A stretch of 64,000 nucleotides of DNA from contig NZ_JABWGX010000009.1 of the NCBI RefSeq assembly GCF_021730435.1, forward strand, positions 1 through 64,000, written 5' to 3'. The DNA is from Xanthobacter agilis (GTDB taxonomy: Bacteria > Pseudomonadota > Alphaproteobacteria > Rhizobiales > Xanthobacteraceae). Of this stretch, positions 42,376 to 50,784 are shown piece by piece (the first letter of the stretch is position 1; each line of letters begins with the position of its first letter). A program made the translations under genes and the position numbers. The notes under the pieces are model-generated. The model saw only the letters and a list, made by a program, of their open reading frames with translations, was not told the DNA's origin and made no database searches.

Positions 42376-43794
42376 ATGACGGACACTCCGATCGTACCGA
42401 TTGTCATGGCGGGTGGGGCGGGGACGCGGCTGTGGCCGCTGTCGCGCGAGACAATGCCGAAGCAGTTCATTCCCCTGCTGGACGAGGGGCTTTCCACCTT
42501 CCAGGCCACGCTCCTGCGGATCCGCGACGCACGCTTCGCGCGGCCCGTGATCATCACCAACCACGGGTTTCGGTTCGTGGTGGCGGAACAGATGCAGATG
42601 GTGGGGGTCGAAGGCGACATCATCTTGGAGCCGGAGCGTCGCGACAGCGCGGCGGCGGTGGCGGTGGGCGCGCTGCTGGCCAAGGCGCGCGGTCCCCAGG
42701 CGGTGGGCATCGCTTTGGCGGCCGACCATGTGGTGGGCGACGTGGCGCGCTTCCGCGAAGATTGCATGATCGCGGCGCAGATGGCGGCCGAGGGGCGCAT
42801 CATGACCCTTGGCATCGTGCCGACCGGCCCCTCCACCGCTTATGGATACATCGAGGCCGGCGCGCCGCTGGGGGCGCCGGGCGCCCATCGGCTCGAGCGC
42901 TTCGTGGAGAAGCCGGACCGTGCGACGGCGGAGCGCTATTGCGCCCAGGGCTTCCTGTGGAACAGCGGAAACTTCGTGTTCTGCGTCGAAACCATGTTGG
43001 GCGAGCTCGCGGCCTTCGCGCCGGAGGTGCTGGCCGGGGCCGAGGCCGCGCAGCAGGAGGCGCAGACCGATCTCGACTTTCTGCGCCTGGACGCCACCGC
43101 CTTTGGGCGGATCCCGCGCATTTCCATCGACTATGCGGTGATGGAGAAGACCCGGCACGCGGGTGTGCTGGCGGCGCGGTTCGACTGGTCGGATGTCGGG
43201 GCGTGGGATGCCATCTACGACATGAAGCCGAAGGACGAGAACGACAATGTGCTCGAAGGCAACGTGCTGGCGTTGGACAGCCGTGGCTCCCTGGTGCGCA
43301 GCGAGGAGATCCTGACCACCGTCATTGGCCTCGACGAGGTGGTGGTGGTGTCCACCCGCGATGCGGTCCTGGTGGCAAGCAAGGCCGCGGCGGGCAAGGT
43401 CAAGGGGCTCGTGGAGGCGCTGAAGCGCGGCCACCATCGGGAGGCGGAGGAGCATCTGCGGATCTATCGGCCCTGGGGCTGGTACCAGCGGATCGATATC
43501 GGCACCCGGTTCCAGGTGAAGCGCATCAATGTGAAGCCGGGTCGCAAGCTGAGCCTGCAGAAGCACTTCCACCGGGCGGAGCACTGGGTCGTGGTCTCCG
43601 GGACGGCCGAGGTGACTTTAGACGGCACCGTGTCCCACATTCACGAGAACGAATCCATCTATCTGCCCATCGGCTGCGTTCACCGTCTGCACAATCCTGG
43701 ACGGATCGATCTGGAACTGATCGAGGTGCAGGTGGGCAGCTACACCGGCGAGGACGACATCGTCCGCATCGAAGACATCTACGCCCGCACCTGA
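42376..43794 (+). CDS. manC: Mannose-1-phosphate guanylyltransferase / mannose-6-phosphate isomerase
   Basis: 472 residues from ATG 42376 (GAGAGG upstream). The nucleotidyltransferase signature VMAGGAGTRLWPLSRETMPK is at the N-terminus and EKPDRATAERY in the middle. The C-terminal cupin, GRKLSLQKHFHRAEHWVVVS, is the isomerase active-site region. The bifunctional ManC/AlgA/CpsB type makes GDP-mannose from mannose-6-phosphate, the precursor of GDP-fucose and GDP-rhamnose sugars for surface polysaccharides. Several glycosyltransferases in the window could use it, although it is 32 kb from them. A triple palindrome lies between it and regA. Confidence 0.92.
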   Translation: MTDTPIVPIVMAGGAGTRLWPLSRETMPKQFIPLLDEGLSTFQATLLRIRDARFARPVIITNHGFRFVVAEQMQMVGVEGDIILEPERRDSAAAVAVGALLAKARGPQAVGIALAADHVVGDVARFREDCMIAAQMAAEGRIMTLGIVPTGPSTAYGYIEAGAPLGAPGAHRLERFVEKPDRATAERYCAQGFLWNSGNFVFCVETMLGELAAFAPEVLAGAEAAQQEAQTDLDFLRLDATAFGRIPRISIDYAVMEKTRHAGVLAARFDWSDVGAWDAIYDMKPKDENDNVLEGNVLALDSRGSLVRSEEILTTVIGLDEVVVVSTRDAVLVASKAAAGKVKGLVEALKRGHHREAEEHLRIYRPWGWYQRIDIGTRFQVKRINVKPGRKLSLQKHFHRAEHWVVVSGTAEVTLDGTVSHIHENESIYLPIGCVHRLHNPGRIDLELIEVQVGSYTGEDDIVRIEDIYART

Positions 43795-43832
43795 CCAAAC
43801 CGGAGGCGCGGGCGTTCCGGCGCGCGCCTCTC

Positions 43833-43898
43833 ACGGCACCTGCCGTCTGCTCCCTTTTGCGGCACCTGCCGCTTGCCCCCTCTCACGGCACCTGCCGT
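43833..43898. repeat. Three palindromes at 26-bp period
   Basis: ACGGCACCTGCCGT at 43833-43846, GCGGCACCTGCCGC at 43859-43872 and ACGGCACCTGCCGT at 43885-43898 start exactly 26 bp apart. The third lies in the last codons of regA, so a regA 3'-end segment appears to have been tandemly multiplied. Each can form a six-base-pair hairpin; together they may end the convergent manC and regA transcripts. Confidence 0.8.
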
Positions 43899-44455
43899 TT
43901 GGCGAGTTTGCGGGCCAGCGTGCGGCGGTGCATGCCGAGGCGCCGGGCCGTTTCCGAAACATTGAAGCCGGTTTCCGCCAAGGTTTCGTGGATGCGCTCC
44001 CATTCCAGCGTCTTCAGGGAGCTTTGGCGGACACTGAGGGCGACGGCGGGATCCCCCTCCACCCGTCCGAAGGCGGCCTCGATATCGTCGGCGTTGGAGG
44101 GTTTCGCGAGATAGTGGCAGGCGCCGAGCTTGATCGCCTCGACCGCGGTGGCGATGCTCGCGAAACCGGTGAGCACCACGATCCGCATGCTCGCGTCGTA
44201 GTCATGCAGGCGCCGCACGCAATCGAGCCCGGATGCTCCCGAAGCGCCGGTGAGCTTCAGGTCCACCACGGCAAAGCCCGGATGGAAGCTGGCCAAGAGC
44301 GGCTCGAGGTCTTCGGCGCGCAGGCAGACACGCACCTTGTAGCCGCGCCGCTCCAGCGAGCGCTGCAGGGCGCGGGCGAAGGCGCCGTCGTCCTCCACGA
44401 TCAGCAGGTTCTTGGCGCAATCCGCACTGCCCTTGCCATCGGTCTCAGGCGACAT
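43883..44455 (-). CDS. regA: Redox response regulator RegA/ActR (PrrA)
   Basis: 190 residues. Receiver with LLIVEDDGAF and phospho-acceptor Asp near 65 (FAVVDLKLTG), then GACHYLAKPSNADD, a sequence almost diagnostic of RegA/PrrA/ActR. The Fis-type HTH (FNVSETARRLGMHRRTLARK) is the most conserved part of the family. RegA controls genes for respiration, CO2 and nitrogen fixation according to redox state. It overlaps regB by 11 nt. A triple palindrome repeat starts within its last codons. Confidence 0.93.
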   Translation of the reverse strand: MSPETDGKGSADCAKNLLIVEDDGAFARALQRSLERRGYKVRVCLRAEDLEPLLASFHPGFAVVDLKLTGASGASGLDCVRRLHDYDASMRIVVLTGFASIATAVEAIKLGACHYLAKPSNADDIEAAFGRVEGDPAVALSVRQSSLKTLEWERIHETLAETGFNVSETARRLGMHRRTLARKLAKRQVP

Positions 44456-45785
44456 GGCTGGCCTCGTCGCTGGTTCCGGCCGGGTGCGGATGATGCGTCC
44501 CAGGGGCGGCGTCCACCGCCAGGGCGCGAATCGGCAGTCTCAGCTCCACTCGGGCCCCGCCCTCGGCGCGGTTGCCCGCGGCGATGGCGCCACCGAGCTT
44601 GCGCAGCACGTTGACGGCGAGGAACAGGCCGAGCCCCCGGCCGGCGCCCGCCTTGCTCGATTGGTAGGGGGTACCGAAGTGGAGAAGGGCCTCTGGGGAG
44701 AAGCCAGGTCCATCGTCGGTGACGCGCACCAGGAGGTCATCCCCCAGCACCTCGGCCGCGATGCTCACCTGCGTCCGGGAGGCCTCCAGCGCATTGTCGA
44801 ACACGTTGAACAGGGCCTGTTCGATGACGCTGTCGCTGGCAATCTCCACCCGCGTGTCAATGCCGTTGCGGTAGTCGAGGGCTGTCGGGCGGCGGCTGTC
44901 GGTCCAGCGGCCGACCATGTCATTCAGGAACGTGGAAAGAGTGGTCCGCCGCGCCCGCTCGCCGCGGGTCTCTCCGGCGGCGATGAGGATGTGGGACACG
45001 ATGGCCTTGCAGCGTGCCAGCGCCGCTTGCATTTCGTCCAGCTCCTCGACCAGCTCCGCGTCGTCGTGGAACTTAGGCATGTGCCGCCAGTCGTTGAGGA
45101 TGACCGCCAGGGTGGACAGCGGCGTGCCCAGCTCATGCGCCGCGCCGGAGGCGAGCAGGCCCATGCGGACCACATGCTCCTCCTCGACCGCGCGCTGGCG
45201 CAGCTCGGCGAGGCGCGCATCGCGGCGGCGCAGGTTCTCATTGATGCGGGTGACGAACAGCACCACCAGGGCCGAGGCCAGCAGAAAGCACAGGAACATG
45301 CCCTGGGTGTGGAGGTCCATCGCCGGCAGGTGATGGCTGAAGCCCGCCATATCCAGGGGGCGATACACCCGCATCAGGACGATGAAGCACGCGCTCGACA
45401 CCCCCACGATGACCCAGGTGGCGCCCGGCGAGAGCAGCACCGCGCCCAGGATGACCTGAAGCAAATAGAGCGAAATGAAGGGGTTGGTGGCGCCGCCGCT
45501 GAGGTAAAGCTGGATGGTGAGAGCGGCGACATCCGCCAGTAGCTCCGCGCAAAGCTCGACGTCGCTGACCGTCCGCGGGCGGGTACAGCGGCGGATGCTG
45601 AGCAGGTTGAGGCCCATGAGCAACAAGATCACCAGCCCCATTTCGGTGATGGGCAGCGGGATCTTCAGCCAGAGTTGCACGATGGCGATGGCGAACACCT
45701 GCCCCGCCACCGCCACCCAGCGCAGGGCGATCAGCAGCCGGAGATTGCGGCAGCTGGCATCGGCATCGGTCGACAGGTCGGTCAT
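44445..45785 (-). CDS. regB: Redox sensor kinase RegB/ActS (PrrB)
   Basis: 446 residues. Six predicted membrane segments in the first ~190 residues include the quinone-binding motif SGGATNPF. The H box GAAHELGTPLSTLAVILNDW (His near 216) is followed about 40 residues on by ALARCKAIVSHIL, which contains the Cys corresponding to the redox-active Cys of RegB. GTPYQSSKAGAGRGLGLFLA is the G box. This is a complete RegB. It is transcribed with regA, downstream of and in line with cydABX after 470 nt. Confidence 0.92.
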   Translation of the reverse strand: MTDLSTDADASCRNLRLLIALRWVAVAGQVFAIAIVQLWLKIPLPITEMGLVILLLMGLNLLSIRRCTRPRTVSDVELCAELLADVAALTIQLYLSGGATNPFISLYLLQVILGAVLLSPGATWVIVGVSSACFIVLMRVYRPLDMAGFSHHLPAMDLHTQGMFLCFLLASALVVLFVTRINENLRRRDARLAELRQRAVEEEHVVRMGLLASGAAHELGTPLSTLAVILNDWRHMPKFHDDAELVEELDEMQAALARCKAIVSHILIAAGETRGERARRTTLSTFLNDMVGRWTDSRRPTALDYRNGIDTRVEIASDSVIEQALFNVFDNALEASRTQVSIAAEVLGDDLLVRVTDDGPGFSPEALLHFGTPYQSSKAGAGRGLGLFLAVNVLRKLGGAIAAGNRAEGGARVELRLPIRALAVDAAPGTHHPHPAGTSDEASHVA

Positions 45786-46221
45786 CGGCAGGCCCCTGTT
45801 GCTCCGCCCCTGACGCGGACGGGTGACGCGGTCCCGGCGGGGGCTCGTGTCCTCCCGCTGCGCGCCGGGCCACCGGGTGAGGGTTGCACCTGCGTTGCCA
45901 TGGGGCGGGGATGGTGGCGGAAAATGGTATCAAGGGTCAAGATCGCATGACCTGATTGGCGACCTGTCTGCGCGGGCGCGGCGTCGCGGCCTGCCGGGCG
46001 GCACGGGACATCCGGGGGGGCGCCGTCCGGCCGCGGGCGGGTGGGTCTCACAGCGCTCGGCTGCGCTTCCCGACCCGCGCCATGCCGCCGTCATGCCGCT
46101 GCGCGCGCAAGACGTTCGCACGATGTGACGCGTGGCGGCCGGCGCGGCGGTCCGGATTTTCAGGGGGAGGGATCAGGCCTTCGTCCGCATCCACAAGGAC
46201 TGGTGCAGCGACAGCATGGGG
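45786..46221. other. Leader region of regBA
   Basis: 436 nt between the cydX terminator and regB, with no protein-like frame. It should carry the regB promoter. A short AT-richer segment lies at 45918-45960 but no recognisable FNR, RegA or sigma-54 box was found. Confidence 0.4.
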
Positions 46222-46252
46222 AACGGCCCATGAGGCATCCTCATGGGCCGTT
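46222..46252 (-). terminator. Terminator hairpin after cydABX
   Basis: AACGGCCCATGAGG (46222-46235) pairs perfectly with CCTCATGGGCCGTT (46239-46252) over 14 bp with a three-base loop, starting five bases after the cydX stop. There is no U-run on the cyd strand, so termination may be partial. Confidence 0.7.
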
Positions 46253-46256
46253 GGTC

Positions 46257-46376
46257 CTATTTTTGTTGGTCGGCCTCGGCACGGGCGCGATCGTCCATCA
46301 ATTCGTACCACATGGCGTTGAGTACGGCGAAGGCAGCGGCGAGAGGCAGGCCGAGCAGCCAGGCGAAATACCACAT
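46257..46376 (-). CDS. cydX: Cytochrome bd oxidase small subunit CydX (YbgT family)
   Basis: 39 residues: MWYFAWLLGLPLAAAFAVLN then AMWYELMDDRARAEA. One membrane segment preceded by the family's conserved MWYFAW start and followed by a charged tail. GAGGAAAA lies just upstream of its ATG at 46376 and it starts 14 nt after cydB. CydX stabilises the CydAB complex and its hemes. Confidence 0.88.
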   Translation of the reverse strand: MWYFAWLLGLPLAAAFAVLNAMWYELMDDRARAEADQQK

Positions 46377-46390
46377 CGGATTTTTCCTCC

Positions 46391-47548
46391 TCAGTAGGCG
46401 TGGCCGGAGCCGTCGGAGATGGAGCGTTCGTCCACCTTCCCCCACAGCACCTTGTAGACGAAGCTCGTGTAGGCCACGACGATGGGCACGAACACCAGGG
46501 CGACGATCAGCATGATGAACAGCGTCATGTGGCTGGAGGACGAGTCCCAAACCGTCAGGCTGGAGCGCGGATCGACCGTCGAGGGCAGGATGATGGGGAA
46601 CATGGACAACCCCACCGTCGAGATGATGCCGAAGATGGACAGCGAGCTCATGAGCAGCGCGCCGACCTCGGAGCGGACCCGGAACAGCAGGGAAGCCAGG
46701 GCCGCGCCGATGAGGCCCAGCGCCGGGCCGGCCAGCATCCAGGGGTGCGCCGCATAGTTGGCGAACCAGATGCGCGGCGCCACTTCCACCGTCTTCGCGA
46801 GCGGGTTGGACGGGCCGTCCACCACGAACGCGCTGGTGATGCGGTAGCCGTCGACGCCGTAATAGAGCCAAAGGCCGCCGAGCACGAACAGCACGATGGT
46901 GACAAGCGCCGCCACCGAGCCTACAGCGCGCGAGCGCTCGGCCACCGGCCCTTCGGTCTTCAGCACCAGCCATGCGGCGCCATGCATGACCAGCATGGCC
47001 ACCGACACGAGCCCGGCCAGGATGCCATAGGGGTTCAGAAGCTCGAACAGCGTGGTGCCGTCATAGAAGATGCGCAGTTCGCCGTTGAAGTGGAAGGGCA
47101 CGCCCTGGAGCACATTGCCCACGGCGACGCCCATCACCAGCGCCGGCACGAAGCCGCCGATGAACAGCGCCCAGTCCCAGGCCGAGCGCCACGCCGCGTT
47201 CTCCCGCTTCGAGCGATACTTGAAGCCCACGGGCCGCAGGATCAGCGCGAACAGGATGGCGAACATGGCAAGGTAGAAGCCGGAGAAGGAGACGGAGTAA
47301 AGCGCTGGCCAGGCGGCGAAGATGGCGCCGCCGCCGGTGACCAGCCACACCTGATTGCCTTCCCAGACCGGGCCGACGGCGTTGATGACCACTCTCCGCT
47401 CGATGTCGGTCCTGGCCACGAAGGGCAGGAGCATGCCGGTGCCGAGATCGAACCCGTCCATCACCGCGAAGCCGATGAGCAGGACGCCAAGCAGCAGCCA
47501 CCAGATGACGCGGAGCGTGTCGTAATCGATGAGTGTGTGAAGGATCAT
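46391..47548 (-). CDS. cydB: Cytochrome bd ubiquinol oxidase subunit II
   Basis: 385 residues from ATG 47548; MILHTLIDYDTLRVIWWLLL is the standard CydB start, whereas an upstream start would add 18 residues overlapping cydA. GFAVMDGFDLGTGMLLPFVA and GPVWEGNQVWLVTGGGAIFA are conserved CydB features. About eight membrane segments. It forms the heterodimer with CydA in the inner membrane. Only four bases separate it from cydA, whose GGAG near the stop serves as ribosome site. Confidence 0.93.
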   Translation of the reverse strand: MILHTLIDYDTLRVIWWLLLGVLLIGFAVMDGFDLGTGMLLPFVARTDIERRVVINAVGPVWEGNQVWLVTGGGAIFAAWPALYSVSFSGFYLAMFAILFALILRPVGFKYRSKRENAAWRSAWDWALFIGGFVPALVMGVAVGNVLQGVPFHFNGELRIFYDGTTLFELLNPYGILAGLVSVAMLVMHGAAWLVLKTEGPVAERSRAVGSVAALVTIVLFVLGGLWLYYGVDGYRITSAFVVDGPSNPLAKTVEVAPRIWFANYAAHPWMLAGPALGLIGAALASLLFRVRSEVGALLMSSLSIFGIISTVGLSMFPIILPSTVDPRSSLTVWDSSSSHMTLFIMLIVALVFVPIVVAYTSFVYKVLWGKVDERSISDGSGHAY

Positions 47549-47552
47549 GAGA

Positions 47553-49130
47553 CTACTCCGCACCAGCGAAAGCGTGGGGGATGAGCACCGCTTCCGGCGC
47601 ATCGTCCGGTTCCGGGCCCTTGCGGATGGCGCGGACCATCAGCGTCATCTCGATGACGAACAGCACCGAGTAGATGGTCACGAAGCCGATGAGGGTCGCC
47701 AGCACCGTGGTGGCCCCAAGGCTGGAGACGCCGGCCACGGTGGGCAGTACGCCTTCGATGTTCCAGGGCTGGCGCCCCACCTCGGCCACCACCCAGCCGA
47801 GCTCGGCCGCAAGCCACGGCAGCGGGATCGCCAGCACCGCCAGCTTCAGCAGCAGCGGGTAGTGGTCGAGCTTCCGGCGGGCGGAGAGAACGAAGAAGGT
47901 GGCGAGGAACAGGATAAAGAAGAAGCCCAGCCCCACCATGATGCGGAACGACCAGAACAGGGTCGGCACGCTTGGAACCGTGTCCCAGGCCGCTTGGCTG
48001 ATCTGTGCCGCGGTCGCCTGCCGCGGATCATCCACATAGCGCTTCAGCAGCAGCGCGTAGCCGAGGTCGTGGCCGTTGGCTTCGAACACCTGCTTGGCGG
48101 CCGGCGGGATGGCGGCGGTGCTGCCGGCGGCGCGGATCGCCTGCAACGCATCGAATGCCTTGATGCCGCTCTGGATGCGGCGCTCGGCCTGCGCCACCAG
48201 CTCCTCGATGCCGGGGATCTGCGTGTCGAGGGAGCGGGTGGCGATGAGCCCCATCACCCACGGGATGCGCACGGCGAACTGGGTCTCGCGCGCGCTTTGG
48301 CTGGGGAAGCCGATGAGGGTGAACGCCGCCGGCGCCGGCTCGGTCTCCCACATGGCCTCGATGGCGGCGAGCTTCATCTTCTGGTGTTCGGTGGCCAGAT
48401 ATCCGCTCTCGTCGCCCAGAACCACCACCGAGAGGGAGGCGGCAAGGCCGAACGAGGCCGCAACCGTCATGGAGCGCCGGGCAAGATCCGTGTGCCGGCC
48501 CTTCAGCAGGTACCACGCGGAGACACCGAGCACGAAGATGGAGGCGGTGACATAGCCCGCCGACACGGTGTGCACGAACTTGGCCTGCGCCACCGGGTTC
48601 ATCACCACGTCGAAGAAGTTCGCCACTTCCATGCGCATGGTCTGCGGATTGAAGACGGCGCCCACCGGGTTCTGCATCCAGCCGTTGGCGACCAGGATCC
48701 ACAGCGCCGACAGGTTGGAGCCGATGGCGACGCACCAGGTGGCGATGAGATGGCCCACCTTGGAGAGCTTGTCCCAGCCAAAGAAGAACAGGCCGACGAA
48801 GGTCGCCTCCAGGAAGAAGGCCATCAGGCCTTCAATGGCAAGCGGAGCGCCAAAGATATCACCCACATAAAGGCTATAATAGCTCCAGTTCATGCCGAAC
48901 TGAAACTCCATGACCAAGCCGGTGGCGACACCGACGACGAAATTGATGCCGAACAGGGCGCCCCAGAACTTGGTCATCTGCCGCCATATGGTGCGGCCGG
49001 TCATCACATAGACCGTCTCCATGATGGCGAGCAGCACGGAGAGGCCGAGCGTCAAGGGGACGAACAGGAAGTGGTAGAGGGCGGTCATCGCGAACTGGAG
49101 TCGCGAGAGATCAAGAACATCAAGTGACAT
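47553..49130 (-). CDS. cydA: Cytochrome bd ubiquinol oxidase subunit I
   Basis: 525 residues. LSRLQFAMTALYHFLFVPLT begins the protein (heme b595 ligand His in this segment), then the quinol region, and LAAELGWVVAEVGRQPWNIE, the GRQPW motif of all CydA proteins. It oxidises ubiquinol and reduces O2 with high affinity, without pumping protons, for growth at low oxygen. It is the first gene of cydABX; about 800 nt upstream are without genes. The stretch between the quinol-binding parts is short, which fits the CIO-like branch, but the exact type needs alignment. Confidence 0.93.
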   Translation of the reverse strand: MSLDVLDLSRLQFAMTALYHFLFVPLTLGLSVLLAIMETVYVMTGRTIWRQMTKFWGALFGINFVVGVATGLVMEFQFGMNWSYYSLYVGDIFGAPLAIEGLMAFFLEATFVGLFFFGWDKLSKVGHLIATWCVAIGSNLSALWILVANGWMQNPVGAVFNPQTMRMEVANFFDVVMNPVAQAKFVHTVSAGYVTASIFVLGVSAWYLLKGRHTDLARRSMTVAASFGLAASLSVVVLGDESGYLATEHQKMKLAAIEAMWETEPAPAAFTLIGFPSQSARETQFAVRIPWVMGLIATRSLDTQIPGIEELVAQAERRIQSGIKAFDALQAIRAAGSTAAIPPAAKQVFEANGHDLGYALLLKRYVDDPRQATAAQISQAAWDTVPSVPTLFWSFRIMVGLGFFFILFLATFFVLSARRKLDHYPLLLKLAVLAIPLPWLAAELGWVVAEVGRQPWNIEGVLPTVAGVSSLGATTVLATLIGFVTIYSVLFVIEMTLMVRAIRKGPEPDDAPEAVLIPHAFAGAE

Positions 49131-49932
49131 GAGCTCTATCGGGCGGATCCCGCCTCCTTGCGGTGCGTGGCGCGCCGGGAGACGACGCGGGAGAAGGCGA
49201 CGTGGTGCCGTTCAGGGCGCCCCATCGCGATGAGGTTGGAGGCCGGCCTTCGGTGCGCATGGGGACGGCTGGGGTCCGGCGCGTGAGGGCGCGGCGTGGT
49301 CAAGGCGTGGTGTTGTCCTGGCAAAGGGACGAACGCGGTGTGTGGTGAACCGGTTCGTGTCATGGAATGGTCCCTTGGGCTGTCCTTAAAGGGTGCTGAA
49401 CGCAGGCGATGAGGCGTTGTCGCGCCGGCCCCCGGCGGGACGCGAGTGGACAAACTGTCCAAGCCGGTCCTGCGCGTCCGGTCCCGGCGCCGGTCGCAGC
49501 GGACGCAATGCGCTGCGTTGCAACGATTCCAACTCCAAGGTTCGGCGCGGCCGGGTCCCGGTTTGGACGAAACGCCGCGCATCGCGCCGCGCAGGTGGTG
49601 CGCCGCGCGGACGGGCATCTGTCGTCGGGTGTGGGGCTAGTCAGGGGCCCGGAAACGGGACCGGCGCTCTCGCGCTTCGGCCACGGGGCGAATCGCAGCG
49701 CACGTGCGTGGGAAAGGGGCGGTCATCGGGGCCGCCCAGCGTGGGGGGAGAGCGCCTTCCCTTCGGCTGACCTGTTTTTTGTCGCGCAAGAGGCCCGGCG
49801 CGCCCCGCTTGATCACGGTCTCAGCGCGAACGGGAGCCGCTCGGCTAGAGCGCTGTCCGTTCGCCCTGGCTCAGGTCATCCGCTCTAAAGGATTGAATTT
49901 ACGCATTTTTACGCGAACCGGAGACCCTTTCA
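49131..49932. other. Long intergenic region upstream of cydA
   Basis: About 800 nt without a supported gene, between the cydA start and the end of the lytic transglycosylase gene. Contains a perfect palindrome GAACCGGTTC (49346-49355) about 220 bp before cydA, and a TAGAGCG/CGCTCTA dyad (49846-49887). No FNR-type TTGAT-N4-ATCAA box was seen. Confidence 0.45.
49846..49887. repeat. TAGAGC intergenic dyad element 3
   Basis: TAGAGCG (49846-49852) is complementary to CGCTCTA (49881-49887), forming a 42-nt dyad. It shares its core with elements at 35199 and 42150. Confidence 0.4.
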
Positions 49933-50784
49933 CTAAAAAATGCCCTCATGCGAGGACGTGGGGCTAACCGGCGCTGGGGCGGCAGGCGAGGGGGGAGCCG
50001 GGGCGGCGACCGCTTCTGTGGGCGCGCCGGCCGCGGGAGCCACCTCATCGGGCTTCGGCGGAGGATTGTCGCAGAACGACTTTGCGCTCGGCGTCCACTC
50101 GCCGACCCCGGCTTCGATGAGATTCTTCATCACCCGGCAGACATAGCGATGCTGGCCCACCGTGTTCTTTGGCCCCGCATTGTAGCGGGCAAGAGCCATG
50201 GTCCAACTGCCGTGGCGCTGGCGCAATTCCTGGAGGAAGCGCGCCGCCTGCTCCACATTGAGCCTCGGATTGAACATCTCCTCCAGAGACCTGAACTCTT
50301 CCTTATGCCAATAATAGTTCACTTGCATGCAGCCGATGTCGATAAGCTGCACGCCGCGGGCATTCGCCTCGCGGAATAGCTTCAACGCATCCTGGAGATT
50401 GTTGGAGATGTAGTCCTTGCCTTCGATGTAGAGCGTATAAGGCTGAAGGAAGCCGTCGTATCCGCTCTCGGTGAGGCCCACGGCATACAGAATTTCCAGC
50501 GGTACATTGTATTTTTTCGACGCGCGGGCCAGCTCGCGCTCGCAGATATTCGGCGGGCCGCCCTTCCGCACCGGCTTTGCGGCCCTGGGAGCGGAGGGCC
50601 GCGCACCCGCGCCCTTGCCTGCGTCGCTGCCCGGTTGGGGCGCGCCCCTGGTGGCGTCCTTCGGAGCCTCCTTCGGCGCCAGCGGGGTCTCCCGCATGGG
50701 GATGGTGCCGAAGGAGGTGGCGCCGGCGGCGTTAGCTGTCAGAAGCGTCAGAAGAACGCTGAGAGCGAGATTGCGCGTCGTCAT
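49933..50784 (-). CDS. Lytic transglycosylase (SLT domain), flagellar cluster
   Basis: 283 residues with a signal peptide (MTTRNLALSVLLTLLTANAA, cleaved near AGATS). After an Ala/Pro-rich linker an SLT goose-lysozyme-type domain spans about 80-225: catalytic Glu in ILYAVGLTESGYDG, then IDIGCMQVNYYWH, and MALARYNAGPKNT. It cleaves peptidoglycan, likely opening the wall for the flagellar rod. The C-terminal ~45 residues are Pro/Ala-rich. It overlaps the end of fliK by 53 nt, so it belongs to the flagellar operon. Confidence 0.87.
   Translation of the reverse strand: MTTRNLALSVLLTLLTANAAGATSFGTIPMRETPLAPKEAPKDATRGAPQPGSDAGKGAGARPSAPRAAKPVRKGGPPNICERELARASKKYNVPLEILYAVGLTESGYDGFLQPYTLYIEGKDYISNNLQDALKLFREANARGVQLIDIGCMQVNYYWHKEEFRSLEEMFNPRLNVEQAARFLQELRQRHGSWTMALARYNAGPKNTVGQHRYVCRVMKNLIEAGVGEWTPSAKSFCDNPPPKPDEVAPAAGAPTEAVAAPAPPSPAAPAPVSPTSSHEGIF

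Noticed and set aside
43833-43898. CRISPR-like array
   Set aside because: Spacing is regular (26 bp) but there are only three copies, the spacers are about 12 nt and the repeat is a palindrome within a gene end; no cas genes are present.
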